Part shown: piece after piece, positions 48,401 through 60,954 of the stretch
How positions within the stretch are numbered: the stretch's first letter is position 1
Layout: every line of letters begins with the position of its first letter
Assembly (NCBI GenBank): GCA_003956705.1
Contig: QZCP01000112.1
Coordinates: 234,074 to 298,073 of the forward strand
Origin: Brevipalpus yothersi
Taxonomy: Eukaryota; Arthropoda; Arachnida; Trombidiformes; Tenuipalpidae
DNA length: 64,000 nucleotides
Reading direction: 5' to 3'
Made by a program: the position numbers and the translations under genes
Notes under the pieces: generated by a model
What the model was told of the DNA's origin: nothing
What the model saw: only the letters and a program-made list of their open reading frames with translations
Database searches by the model: none

Positions 48401-51308
48401 TTCTCTAGTTGATACCATTGACTATCAATATTACGACGTACTTTTTGGTCCGAAAACTATTGGACTAAGATATCCAAGAGTAAGTAGCATTACAAATTCT
48501 GAAAGTTTCTCATGATTTCTATTCTATTCTCCGAAGAATGAAGCACTTTCGTGATGAATTTTAATTGACTTATTCCCTCAAACTCTCTCCCTTCTATCTA
48601 GCCTGGTACTAAGAATCCTCAGGTCAGCCTCAATATTGTTGATCTGAAAAGTTTCCCTCCCAAAAGCGCAACATTGAGGCCTCCTCGTGATATAACGAAA
48701 GGGTGAGTTAACGGTATCTCGATGAATTCTGAGCTCTCTCTCTCTCTCAATCACTCACTCACTTACTCCTTAACACTGAGATTTTTGGCATTTGTGACTC
48801 ACTAGTTTCTTGATTAGCCATGGATGAATTATTTTCATATTAGATAATTTCGATGAGCCTAGCGGTTTCCGTTACTTCATGCTAGCTCCCATGACAGTGA
48901 TTGTTTGTCTCTCACTCTTTTTCTGTCCATTCTAAACAAATCGCTCCTCCTTAACATGGAAAGATGTTGGTATTGTCAGACCATAGAGTACTAATCCAAT
49001 TTCTTTTCCTAGTGAATATTATTTTACCAATATCAAGTGGCTGAGTGATGATGAAATCAGCGTGATTTGGACTACAAGGATCCAAAATCGCTCAGTTGTG
49101 AGCATTTGCTCGGAGAAAGATAATTGGACATGTAGAACGGTAAGTTACTCATCCCACAATTCGACAGAATAATGATACACTCCCATAGTACAGTAATGAA
49201 ATAATCAAAATTCTTTTTCAATAGATTCTTCCTATAAGTGGGAATGGTCGTGGATGGGTAGAGACAAGAAGTAACATGCTTTTAGATAACTCTAAAAAGA
49301 ATTATTTCTTCATTCTACCATCTTTCCAAAGTCAAAAAGATGGATATTTTCAACATATCATCAGATTATCTTTAAGTGTAAGTGATTGTGATAATAGTTT
49401 TTAATGTATCATTTTGAATTAGTTGAAAAAAGTAGAGAAGCTCATTGCATGATGTTGATAAAACTTGACCAAAACTTGCTCATTCAGTTTTTTAGCCACA
49501 AAATGGATAATTGGAAGCTTCGTTCTCAAATTAGTGAGGCCAAGTTTTCAAGTGCATTACGATTAATGGAGATGATTTAATTTAACTTTCTCCGCATTAA
49601 TTTGTCTTTTTAGAGCCCTGAAATCGAAAAAGACAAATTTCTAACCTCTGGTCTCTATGAAGTGACCGAACTACTTGCATACGATGAGATTAAAGACTTA
49701 CTGTAAGTTTAATTTTTTCCTTGATTCTACTAATCTGAACTTTCGATTATGTGGCCTTGAAAAAACTTCTGAATTTGACTTTTTGATTTTCATAGATTTT
49801 ATCAAGCAACAATGCCAAATGAGCCTGGAGAACGCCATATATTCATGGTTGAAGTAAAAACTAAATCCATTTCTTGTCTTTCCTGTGATTTGGGTTCTGA
49901 ATGCCTTTACAATAGTGCTACGTTCAGCCCATCAAGCGATTATTATGCTCTCGATTGCTTGGGGCCAGGTGTTCCATTTACCCAGATCCGGCAAACCGCC
50001 TCCAACAAGATAGGTATTTATAGAGAAAACCTCCTTTTATGAATTTTATGAATTTGATTCAGCAAAAATTTTCATCTCCAGTCACGACAATCCAAAATAA
50101 TGGGGCTTTACGAGATAAGCTGGCCAATATGCTTCTCCCTAGAATCAAAGAGCTCAAAGTACCCATTGAGGGAGGATATTGTAAGTAGTGTACTTAATAT
50201 TTTGACCCTCTAATGGAACATTTTTGAGACTCAATTCTTTGCACATTTAATCTAGATGCTCAAGTGCAATTGCTTTTGCCACCGTCTTTGAGAGAGAACG
50301 AGATCGCAAAATATCCTATGCTTATCAATGTTTATGCTGGACCTGGTAGTCAAGTAGTCAAGAAAAAGTTCCAAATGAATTGGGGAACTTATCTCGCTGC
50401 TCGTAGGGGAATGATTTACGGATTAATCGATGCTAGAGGAAGTGGCTTCAGTGGTGACAAAATAATGCACGAACTTTATCGTAAACTTGGAACAGTGGAG
50501 GTAGATGACCAAATTTCAGTGACCAGGTAATATTGACAATGATCGTGGTGGATACTGAGCGTTCTATTTTTCCACAATAGTTTGATTGAGCTCATAAATT
50601 ATGAAAAAAATAGAGAAAAACAACCTCTCACTTTCAATCTCTTCTTTCAGATACTTGAAAAACAAATTCCCCTTCATCGATCCTAAGAGGATAGGTATTT
50701 GGGGCTGGTCCTATGGTGGATATGTTACTTCAATGATTATGGCCAGTGAGAAAAGTGGTCCACAAGAGCCTGAGCCAGTTTTTTCATGCGGAATCGCTGT
50801 TGCTCCAGTCTCTAGTTGGTTTCTTTATGGTAAGCTAACAAGTTGTAAGTTTTTTTCCAAATATTATGCCTCATAACCTGGTCGTTTACAGATTCAGCAT
50901 ACACTGAACGTTATATGGGCTTTCCTATCAACGATAATCATGAGCACTATGAAAAGTCACAAATTTTCAATATAGCCTCCAATATAAAAGGCAAAAATTT
51001 CTTGCTTATACATGGAACCGCGGATGGTGAGCATGGTTTCCATTTTCATGGACGGATACTAATCAAGATTAAATTACATTTCAGACAACGTACATGTTCA
51101 ACAATCAATGTTGTTGATGAAGCTTCTTCAGAAACAGAATATACTTTTCAAGAGCCAAATTTATCCGGACCAAAATCACGCACTTCCGACCGTTACTCGT
51201 CATCTGTACCGTACAATGGAAGCTTTTCTGAAGGAATGTTTCAACTTGGACACTGTGTATGAAGAGGTTGGGCTCCAGAGGCGAAGAATAGTTCGTTCAG
51301 TTGGCTGA
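38668..51308 (+). CDS. dipeptidyl peptidase, S9B family (DPP4 catalytic domain with DPP6/DPP10-type anchor)
   Basis: Sixteen exons: 38668-38745, 44105-44228, 45772-45971, 46053-46127, 46366-46418, 48119-48479, 48602-48702, 49013-49139, 49225-49377, 49614-49702, 49796-50013, 50082-50180, 50256-50526, 50651-50829, 50892-51026, 51085-51308. All phases agree; 828 residues. It is a type II membrane protein: cytoplasmic tail, then GRNWRGIGIAALVIFVICGL anchor (as in DPP6/DPP10), beta-propeller, alpha/beta hydrolase. The propeller has DWLYEEEI with the Glu pair (about 245-246) that grips the substrate N-terminus. The hydrolase has VYAGPGSQ (oxyanion Tyr), GWSYGG (Ser about 670), HGTADDNVH (Asp about 754) and DQNHAL (His about 786). 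The triad is complete, unlike vertebrate DPP6/DPP10, so it should cleave X-Pro/X-Ala dipeptides. It could also modulate Kv4 channels, by analogy. An alternative start at 44090 (MSQSQ) would give 807 residues. The first exon is the least certain part. Confidence 0.92.
39873..39922. repeat. (GA)n microsatellite, about 25 units
   Basis: Preceded by GACAGA units at 39838-39860. Confidence 0.97.
43962..43989. repeat. 7-nt tandem repeat GTGTCGT, four copies
   Basis: Four head-to-tail copies just upstream of the proximal ATG at 44090, followed by a GT run and a GC-richer stretch. It would be in the 5' leader of the short isoform. Confidence 0.85.
44090..44104 (+). other. alternative peptidase start (MSQSQ) upstream of an internal splice acceptor
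   Basis: ATG TCT CAA TCA CAG reads straight into the anchor exon, and the same CAG is a splice acceptor in phase with the exon ending at 38745. The five codons are therefore either the N-terminus of a short form or intron sequence of a long form. Confidence 0.55.
44899..44952. repeat. (CT)n microsatellite, 27 units, in a peptidase intron
   Basis: Uninterrupted CT tract in the intron 44229-45771. It is complementary to the GA tract at 45419-45482. Confidence 0.97.
45419..45482. repeat. (GA)n microsatellite, 32 units, in the same intron
   Basis: Uninterrupted GA tract 466 nt downstream of the CT tract, so the two form an inverted repeat. Confidence 0.97.
46419..48118 (+). other. large peptidase intron between exons 5 and 6
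   Basis: Donor GA|GTGAGT, acceptor TTTTCTAG|GG. No other gene or repeat recognised in this 1.7 kb. Confidence 0.8.
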
Positions 51309-52050
51309 TTTTTTGCTCGCTGTTATTATTGTACTTTTTATTCGTCGATTGAAAATCATGTTTCATGATGATCCTGACTCCTTGGCGTCGTTATTTGATC
51401 GTATCAAAGTGATGTTTACTTGAAATATTGTGAACTTATTGATGAATCCAGCCAAAAAATCCTGATCAAAGTTTTTAGCGTTGTTTAAACTTGTTACACT
51501 ACTTTGTGTAGATATTTGTAAATTTTGAACTCAATTTTTGTGTCCAGATTGATATCATCCTTGTCAGTACATAAGTGTCTCATTGATCTCTACTCATTTT
51601 TATTGATCATTCGTCAAAATATAAATATTCATTTCATCCCCTGAATCATATCAATACTGAGTGATCATTTTCGCATCTAAAACATTTCATCTTTCATGTA
51701 GAGAATATACCGAAAGTAACTCTACCTAATCCCTTGAATTGTCATAAATCATCAGTAACAGAGTGAGGAATCAAGCAGAAAGGGAGAGAGTTCATTGAAT
51801 CTAATGAATCTTAAATGAGTTGAAATATACGGAGCACTAACGATCAATATTAAAGAAAAGAGATTTAATAGGAGAAAATGAAGTCATCAGAGGCTCATGT
51901 AACTGACTTGAAAAATGTGAGTAGAAAGGTAAATTCATACAATTATGGATGTTGAATCAGGTGAAAATTCTCCATTGGATAGAATCTTATCAAAATCTTC
52001 CAAGATTGATCAAAAATTTCGAGTTTTTTCACTGAATCACTACTAAAAGA
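51309..52050. other. convergent 3' region between the peptidase and MLH1
   Basis: AT-rich DNA that holds both 3' UTRs. TTTATT at 51599-51604 (AATAAA on the minus strand) and TTTAAT at 51864-51869 (ATTAAA) could end the MLH1 transcript. Confidence 0.5.
51599..51604 (-). terminator. possible MLH1 polyadenylation signal (AATAAA on minus strand)
   Basis: Canonical hexamer on the minus strand about 447 nt past the MLH1 stop; the nearer ATTAAA at 51864-51869 is an alternative. Confidence 0.35.
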
Positions 52051-54277
52051 TCAACATCTTTCGAAAACTCTATACAGCTTTTGTGTATTCACACACAGGT
52101 TGAATGAATTTCTCAATGAATCAGGAGGCCGCAAAATTTGCTTCATCTTCGGATACAATACGTTAGTAAGCAACTTTTGATGGTCTGGTGAGCTATGTCG
52201 ATGTTTTGGAGAATAAAATTTCGCAAGAGCAAGCCCAAAAGTTTTGAAGAAGAGCTCTGGGTCATCCCATTCAACGAATGTTGTAAGAGAAGCAAGAAAA
52301 CTTGGAAGTTTCATCATATCTGGAGGATATCCCTGCAGAAGTAAAGGCAATGATTTAAGCATTCCATTCGCTGTGATGTCGATGGAAAAATAAGTGCTCA
52401 TTGATTCACGATAAGTTTCTCTGATTAAAACTTGGACCATTTCCTCAGAACTCTTTGCATATGGGTCTTTTGAATGTTTTACGAATGCTTCCAGCAAAGT
52501 TTTTATGTCCAAAGGCTCTTTCAATCTTATGACGGCAAAATTGGCAATATGGTCAAGATAAATTTGGTAGAAAAGCTCTTCGCTAAAATTGAAAAGAGAA
52601 AAATTAGTTGAAATCGTACGGTAATTGACAATTGACTCCGATCATCAAACAACCAAACAGCATCTTTACCTCAAACGAGTGGAATTCAAGACCACAAATT
52701 GTGTTTGGTGTTGAACTGCAAGCATATCTTCACCTACTGGAGATATGCATGATGAGTTTTTTAAGAGTTCTCTAAGCTCGGGGCAATTATTTTTTTTGAC
52801 TTCAAGACGAAGTTTGTCAATATAGCTGACTTCCACCTTGACAGGGTCGAGTTGACCAACACGAGTCATACCAATGCACTCGTTCCTAGTCCAGACCTCA
52901 TCTAAAGTTTGACTAAGATGATCATTTCTTATCTTTTTAGATGGCAAAACTTTAGAAATATTTCTTGATGTAGTAACAGGTGTTTTCGGGATTGAGAAGT
53001 TGGACCAACGATTCGAAGATGACGAAATCTGACAAGAATTCTTGGTAGACATAGGAGAGCTGATATCAGTTGTGGTTAGAAGCGTTTCCATCTCGTTTTT
53101 GATCTCAGTTCCAATGTAATCGTCGTATAGGAAACGAACTTCGTATTTTTGTGGATGGATATTGACATCAATATTCTTAGGGTTCATTTTTATACTCATA
53201 TATATGAATGGTAAGCATGTTTTGGGCATAAATAACTTGTAGACCAAGAGAGTGGATTTTTTAACAAGGCTACAATCAACTAGCCTATCATTAATGAATA
53301 GTATGAATACGAATTTCTTGAAGTTATAGTTGACTTTGCTGATTAGACCACTCATCTGAAACAAATCTTTTGGACACTTCACGGAGATTGGCATAAGATT
53401 TTGAGCAACCTCAGCTCCATAAATGACTCTGATATTATCAACGATGGAGTTGTTCAAATCAGTTTGGAGATCACAGGTTCTTGATTCTTGCTTTTCAACA
53501 ACAAAAGAGGCTCGAGTTGAGTGGTGGATTGCGTATTTCGAGACAACATCCATTATTGCAGAATATTCCTCAGCAGAAGACTTGAGAGCTTGCCTTCTTA
53601 CTGGCATGTTACTGAAAATCTGATCAAGGTTGACAGTCGTACCATCATTTGAGGCAATTTTCGTTGGGCCCTCTATAACTTTTCCTTCTCTAACGACTAT
53701 CTTATGACCATAAGCTTCGTTTCTGGTCTTTGAGGTGAGAGTGAGCAGAGATATTTCGGCCATCGAGGAGAGAGCCTCTCCACGGAATCCAAGGGTTTCG
53801 AGTTTGCTTAAATCTTCAAAAGCAGAGAGTTTCGAGGTTGTGTGCCTCTCAACGGCACAAATGAGATCATCTCTCTGAAATGTCCGAAAAACAGAATCAG
53901 CCATGGTTCAAGGGTCTTTGTTATTTAATAGCTTACCGAGATTCCATATCCATTATCACGAATACGGATAGATTCTTTCCCCCCATCTTTCACTGATATG
54001 CATATGTTTGTGGATCCAGCATCTAAGCTGAGAAGCAGGAATAAAAATCAGTTAAATCACGACGATTTCATATTTCATATTCATATCGAAAGAGATTTTC
54101 TACCTGTTTTCCATTAATTCTTTCACAGCATTCACAGGTCTTGCGATGACTTCGCCAGCTTTTATTTGATTGATGACTGACTCAGGAAGCTTTCGGATCG
54201 GTTTAGATTGCTGATACAAGATGAGAGGAAATTATAATCGAAATTTGCTCAATTATTAAACCCACCTTATTATCCAT
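52051..54277 (-). CDS. Mlh1: DNA mismatch repair protein MLH1
   Basis: Exons 54277-54266 (only 12 nt, coding MDNK), 54210-54104, 54027-53937, 53874-52670 and 52582-52051 join in phase to 648 residues (human 756). MLH1 pairs with PMS2/MLH3-type partners and, as a GHKL ATPase, passes the mismatch signal from MutS to strand cutting. GHKL motifs are VKELMENSLDAGS (Glu/Asn for ATP and Mg), RDNGYGI, TTSKL and GFRGEALSSM. The transducer domain has FILFINDRLV and NPKNIDVNIHPQKYEVRFL. A short, poorly conserved linker (about 110 residues, shorter than in human) leads to the C-terminal dimerisation domain: QHQTQFVVLNSTRL, SEELFYQIYLDHIANFAVIRL and the terminal LYRVFERC. The invariant FERC end identifies MLH1 rather than PMS1/PMS2. 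Confidence 0.97.
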
Positions 54278-57200
54278 GATGAAGGAATAAAGTTGTCGGC
54301 TCAAAACTTGAGCATCAAAAATGTGAAAAACTCTTCCCGCTTCATTTTCTACAATATTTACATTAAGAGTCCTCTTTTCTCACCCTAGAGGACACCTCTG
54401 TCTCTTCCCGCTTCTAAAAAGTCTTCCTTCGTCCATATAAGTGCGATGTGTGTGTTGGAAAGTTTTCACGATAAACCTAAGTAACGGCTATCAGCCATAA
54501 ATGCTGTACAAAGATTTTCGATTATAAACTGTGAGAGCTGAAATAAATATACTTGAATCGTTAATGACTCATCTTTCAGAAAATTCCATATAATGTTAAG
54601 ATGAGCTTTCAAGCAGGATGAAAAATTTTCTATGAAACCGAACGAAATTCTTCTCAATAAACCGAAATATTCCGGTCAAGTGGTCAAGAGTATTTCCCAA
54701 GGTATCAAAAATTCAAGCCAGAGAAAGATTTCAATAACTAATTTGTTTAGCTGTACTGCTCTCTATTTTTTGCTTTGCCGTGAAATTATCTGAAAAAGGA
54801 AATAATTCTGTCAATTTTTCATTTGGGTTTCTTATCTAGTGTTACCATTCAACTGAATGCTGTGAGAATATATATAAAGGGTTATGAAACGTAAGCGATA
54901 ATAACTCGATACCAGAAACTCGAAAACCCAGAAATTAAATGGCTGTAAACATTCGACCCTTTCTCATTCCAATCGTTCCGGTCAGGAAGTTGCAACATAA
55001 GCTCTGTGTGTAAATATTTGGTCATCCATTGGACCTTGATCATATGAGACTGGATTGGAAGATCAAAAGCCTTCAGACCAAAACTTTTTCAATCCCCATT
55101 TGATGGAGCCTTCCGGGCAAGGCTCATTTAAATCATATCATGATTCATTCGATTATTATTTTGCCTCATAATCTTGATGGTAATTGATCATAGAAATTAA
55201 GAGAACGCTTCGGGTCACATTGCTTAACAGTCTGCTTGAAAAAAGCTATTGGGAATGCTACTGCTACGATTGATTAGCTCTAGAAGTAGAGTCTTGATTA
55301 TCTATTAGCTATATACATCTTACAAACTTGGATCACCAATTATTGCACAGAGAAAAGAGTAGAAAATGTTTTCCTTCACCTTATGGGCTCATTTAAGGAA
55401 TTTTCCAAAGACTTGCACAACAATCGAGAGATTCTGAATCAGTGGTGATATTATTTTTCATCATCTATTTATCGCTCCAATTATCAGAAATTAGATAGAA
55501 GAATGTAGATTTTATCATTTCTAGACTTGCTTCCCTTGCTCAACGTCTAATGAGAATTGCTTGTACATAGTCAATGTTGGGCGCGCGCAAATATTGCTTG
55601 GTGGCCGACCAAAATAAGAACTGCAAGCGATTGGCCATGATGCAACCATTATCACCGCCCTGATTGAAATTAGCCTCTAGCATCGAGATGTGGTGATAAT
55701 CGGCAAGCAAAACGTTCTTTACCTCCATTCATTCAGAAACATGATGTCACTGTGAACAGAATCAAATTGATAATCATAGGTTGCGAATTTCAACAGGCAT
55801 AATTAATTGCTACTCGGGAACATTTTCAATCAATTTATTCAACCTAAATGTCAAAATTTTAGCATTTTTGGTCGATAATTTAAGGTTGAAATATTTTTTT
55901 TCATGATATAGTGAAACAATTTTCTCTTCCAAGAGAAAATTTGCATAGATAATCTTTTTGTAAAAATTTTCACACACAAACATACTCGACCACTTTAATA
56001 GAATTTTCATTGATTTTTGGCTCCATGAGAATGTTATCCTTTCATACATCTTGTCCATTCACACTTATCCAGTCCATTTGGTGGACTGAAAACGACACGA
56101 AAACTACATGTTTTCCTCATCACCAATCCATGAATGCGAAGCCATCGAGCGGTGATGAATACAGGATTGGGCAAGAAGTGAGATGCATCAATTTCGAGTT
56201 TATGACCGATGAACAGTAAATTACATGACACAAGACCAGATGAAAAATGGAAACTGTAGGCTTGTCGATGGTACATGGTATGTATGATATATTTTGTGAT
56301 AATTCATAGATTCTGAATATGTCAAATCAAATGTAATGCTCAAAATGATACACTCACCTTCAATAAAATGGCAAGTAGCTCAAAAATTCATGAGGAAACT
56401 TAATTTAATATGGATGAAAGTGCAAATTGCTTTTGATTTTCAGATTCACTTCAAAAATATCTTCGCAAACAGGGGATTTGAAAGCAATCTATTTTATTTG
56501 ATCCGTTTTCTTCCAACTTATCGACCATACAATCTCATCTCGATTCTCTCTCTCTTCCTTTCTCTCAACTCTCTTACATCTTCCTTCTACCATAAAATTT
56601 GCCAGATGAGTCACTTTATTCATCTGAGGAATCATGTCATGAGCATTTTTTTGAAATTCATTCAAATCTATTCTTTCGAAACCTTGCCATTCGAATTGAA
56701 AATATTTTCCTCAACTCTCTCTTAGATGTTGAAATTTTGCCCCCTTAATCACAATATCAGAGAGCAAAGTTTTTCTCTCATGAACTTTAGAGCATATTCA
56801 GTATCGAAGTAGTATCAGTAGTAGTATCAGTTGATTCGCAATCATGGAACGCTTCAACTACATACACTGTACTGTATCTGACCAAGGTTTTCAGGATGTC
56901 GCTACCAGTTCGAGATTTCATGCTCAACCATAAGATAAGCATGATGGCCAAGATTAGGCCTGATATAGAATCGTTTATGGCAAAAAAGGAGATAAAAGTA
57001 GTTACATGCTGAGAAACCTTCTCCTTCAATGCTTTGCGCAGTTGGTTCAATGATTTTGATAAGTTTTTGTGGCGGTGAAGTAACACCTTCAAAAATGCAA
57101 ACTGAATTTGATGATTTTTTCTTAATCTAGAATGATTGTTCACAAAGATTATGGCTCCATGATGATAGTGACAATGAAATTTTCCACGCTCTAAGGGAGA

Positions 57201-58443
57201 AAAGAAGAAAGTTCCATAATCCATCTCATACTTTCAAGTTGTTTAGCGTTCGTGCCAAGCTGAGAAGAAAAATAACAAAATTATGAAAGATGCCCTGCAA
57301 TTCAATTGTGAGGCACATTTTTTGATCGATCCAAATCGTGAGCCTCTCATGAATATGCGTTTCCTTTGCATCTGACGTTTCCAAATTGATTGCCTTTGGA
57401 GCGTTTACCTGCTCTAATTAGTTTGAAAAGAAGGCAAATTATATTCCAAGAGGCCAAATATGAGTGGTCATGTTTGCGCGGGAAATCTGAGAGCCTCAGA
57501 GTTCTCTAATATTACTGAAATGACTAAGCCAAACTGTGTAGTCAAGCCAATGTTTCTCTTTGCATTCCCTTGCCTGCATGTTGGACGTGGTTGAGCTATC
57601 AGGAGAGAGAAAAAGAGCCAGATCTTTTTCATTCTGATGATCTCATAAATGGTGATGAATGATGGATATTTTCATGAGTACCTTCATCAGGAGGGGAGAG
57701 AGAAGACTGAGGAAAAACTGTTAGAAGAGAAGAGGAAAGGTGCACAAATGTTGGATGACAAGGAGAAGCCATTCCGCCTGAATGTTGAGAAAATCGGATC
57801 CAATTAATCAACCAACTCTTGGAAGACAATTGCTCCGACTATGCAAAATTTGAACGCAGCCTGAATGTTGATTAGTTTGGTTCCTGAAATCGTCAGAGAA
57901 AGCTGATCTTCCTCTGAGCGTCCGATGTGAAACAAAAGATCCGAAACGTTTAGATCGAGGAAGGGCATGAGCACCTCGTGACTGGAGGGCTTTAGCAAAA
58001 TCTATTAGGGCCTGTTCTAACGAGGAGACGATTTGCTCTTCATAATCAGAAAAATCATGGCACAATCATGCTAATGTGATGGGTGATAATTGCACTCATT
58101 GCTCATGAAAGAGGCAAAGAAAAAAAGAAGTTGTTTTCGCTTCTCGCACGAACCAAGCCCGTGTAGATCTCTATTTTGCCTCACTTTCCTCAATGATGTC
58201 CCAAAGAAAATCTCATGAAAAGATTGGGCATAGATTTACCAATGTTTCTCATCGATAGATTCAGTTCAACTCCTTTTCACGATATTATGGGACCATTGAT
58301 CAATGAATGTCATTCATATAAGGCGTATATTATTGTCTATCTTAATATTCTCACACTCATGAATTAAAATTGCATCAATTTGAAAAGCCACTCGTAAAAT
58401 ACCGAGTTAGAAGTTTTTCTTTTTTTTAAAAAGAGATAGAGAT

Positions 58444-58461
58444 AGAGAGAGAGAGAGAGAG
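58444..58461. repeat. short (GA)n run
   Basis: About nine GA units. Confidence 0.85.
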
Positions 58462-59213
58462 CCGAATGGGGCGAAGTTTAACTGTATCAAAATCAATTGG
58501 AGATCGCTTGTTTCAGAACTGCAAGCAAGAACATGAACAATTTCGGATAATTGCCATGTTCTTGGATTCATTCTGGCTCAAAGCATAGGCTCCAGGCCTT
58601 GAGGAGGCTTCCAAGGGCCAGAAAGTAACCAGTCGATGAAATTAATTACCTCTAATCATGAGCCATCAAGCGATGAGTTGAGGAAGAGGATTGTTGGTTT
58701 AAATAGTCTGAAATTGGTTGGGCGAGGGAAGTGAGGAGATGTGAGCATGAATGCGATGAGAGCCCAAAGAGCAACAGTTTGGATGAAAATATGCTAAATA
58801 TAATGAAATTACAGAGGATGCTGGTCACGAAGCACGCTCGATACTAAAAACTGTGAGCCCAGAGTTTTGGCAAGTGCTGAAGGTAAATCAATTTGGAATC
58901 CTGTGCTCTTTCAATGAGGGTCGGAGCAGAACGGCTTTCTGTATAATTGTGGACCTGAGCCAACATAATGGGCCTTTCAACAAGATTGTTCCTTACAGCG
59001 ATGAAGACAAATTAACGAGATACCTTCATCACAACCATCGTTCCTGGGACATCTTGACCCACACCAAAAAAATCAGTTATGCCAGTAAGACCCCTCTTCC
59101 AGGCCCACTTGTTTTGTTATCTCTCCCATCCAGGTAACATTCTGTAACTTTTCACTTAGCGCCCCAAAATTGGACTAAAATGCCCTGAGAGAGAAAGGGG
59201 GAGGATGAGAGAG

Positions 59214-59239
59214 AGAAAGAAAGAAAGAAAGAAAGAAAG
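59214..59239. repeat. (GAAA)n microsatellite
   Basis: About six GAAA units following GA units. Confidence 0.9.
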
Positions 59240-60423
59240 GGGAAACATTTGAATTGGGTGGTGAAACTATGCTGGTGAATAACGAGCTCCAAGACCGTCA
59301 TTATCTGGAAAGACACAGATTTTGGTTACCATCTCAGCCATCAAACCCTTTTGTGGGAAGTTTTTCCAATGATGTTCCCATTCGAATGAGAGTTTACATC
59401 TGATTTTCAGCGCCGATAACATGATACTGTAATCAATCGTTGAGGCTGATGTGGTGAACTTAGTAAGAGTCAGCTCTTGGCACAAATGAGAAGAACACAA
59501 ATCAAGGGAGAGGCTGGGATGAATAATTCAGAAAGATTTTTGATAGATGATTAGCGTGATTTGTTTCGTTTATATGGCTTGCTTGGTTCAATCAATATTC
59601 TCGCTTGCTCGCGTGATGAGCCCAATGAAGGCCAGATGAGGCCAAAAATTCAATTCTAACAGATGAAATATATACAAAAAGTAAGCGTCCTCCCTCATCG
59701 ATCGGATGAAGATGATGAAGGCTCTTCTCGCCTTCTCTTCCATCAATTGAGTTGTAAGTCCATGAAAGCATGCATCCAGGTACTGATATGAGTTCTCTCC
59801 AAGCTTCTACCAATTACGATAGGCCAACATACATCAGAACCAATTCGGTCTCATTCCTCTGCTGGCCACTTCAATGAGGTGGTTTCATCAATCTTCACGT
59901 TCTCCAGTCATCTTTTTGGACTCTCTTTTCGGCTCATTTCACTTTTCGCTGAACGCAGCCTCTCTCTTCATCGGATGCTCGCGCCCGGACTCCCCTTACC
60001 TTTGCCCCATCTTCTGTCAACCAATTTTCCGTTTCGGCCATCCACAAGATAAACGATATTGTGAAAAGTTAATTTACGAAGGGGGCCAAAACATGGACTT
60101 GAGAGAAAGCTATTTGCAAATCTTACCTCATCTCAAGATGGAAAGTCAAAAAATCACTCAAAAAGCTGAGCAATTCGAGAGGTCACTTCAACATTTTTTT
60201 GCTATCGAGACAAGCGATTTAGATAACGACTAATTTCTGCTAGACTAGTCTGAGCCTGACGCGTGGTGTAAATGTTGATTTTGACATGTCGATAATGTGA
60301 TTCAGTTTAAATTATTTCCACTCCATAGCTTTCAAGGCAATGCTTTCTCTACCAAAAAATATGAGCAAGCTTCACCCTTCCATTTGTAGCAAGCTTTTTC
60401 TCTTTTTCCCACAGATCCAAAAG

Positions 60424-60428
<5 letters not shown>

Positions 60429-60488
<60 letters not shown>
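60429..60488. repeat. (CT)n microsatellite, 30 units
   Basis: Uninterrupted CT tract; one of the longest in the window. Confidence 0.97.
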
Positions 60489-60490
<2 letters not shown>

Positions 60491-60904
60491 ACTTGCCTTT
60501 CTCGGACCTCTCTAGAAAGGGCGTCAGTATTTGTTGCCATCTAAAATCAGATTTTAGAGTCAATTGTGATCCAAACCAACATGCTCTTCTTGTGACAGGC
60601 TCTTCAAATAGCTGTGAGTTGTTGGAAAAAGCAGATCGAATGAATGTCTGATAGAATGCGCGAATGAATGACACGGAATGATTGAATTGTGATCGAACTA
60701 GAGAGCGTATATAATGATTTGCATGTTGTTAGCACACCACAACACAAGAATCTCGGTTATTCATGAATCCATCTGATTATTGATGTGAATATAAAGAGCA
60801 AGTTTATGAGCAATTGACTCCTCCATGTCTCTCGAGAGACTCTCTCTCTCCATCTTCTCTCTTCTCTCTTCTCTTCACTCTTCTGCATCCCGATAAGCTT
60901 TCAG

Positions 60905-60908
<4 letters not shown>

Positions 60909-60953
<45 letters not shown>
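60909..60953. repeat. (TC)n microsatellite, about 22 units
   Basis: Uninterrupted tract preceded at 60840-60880 by CT/TTCT-rich sequence. Confidence 0.97.

Positions 60954-60954
<1 letters not shown>

Noticed and set aside
55540..55728. Minus-strand 62-codon frame (MEVKNVLLADYHH...)
   Set aside because: Looks protein-like but has no recognisable domain, neighbours or splice partners; not enough support.
58853..60233. Plus-strand frames of 94 and 119 codons
   Set aside because: No conserved motif, no consistent splice junctions, and overlapping frames on the other strand are just as long.
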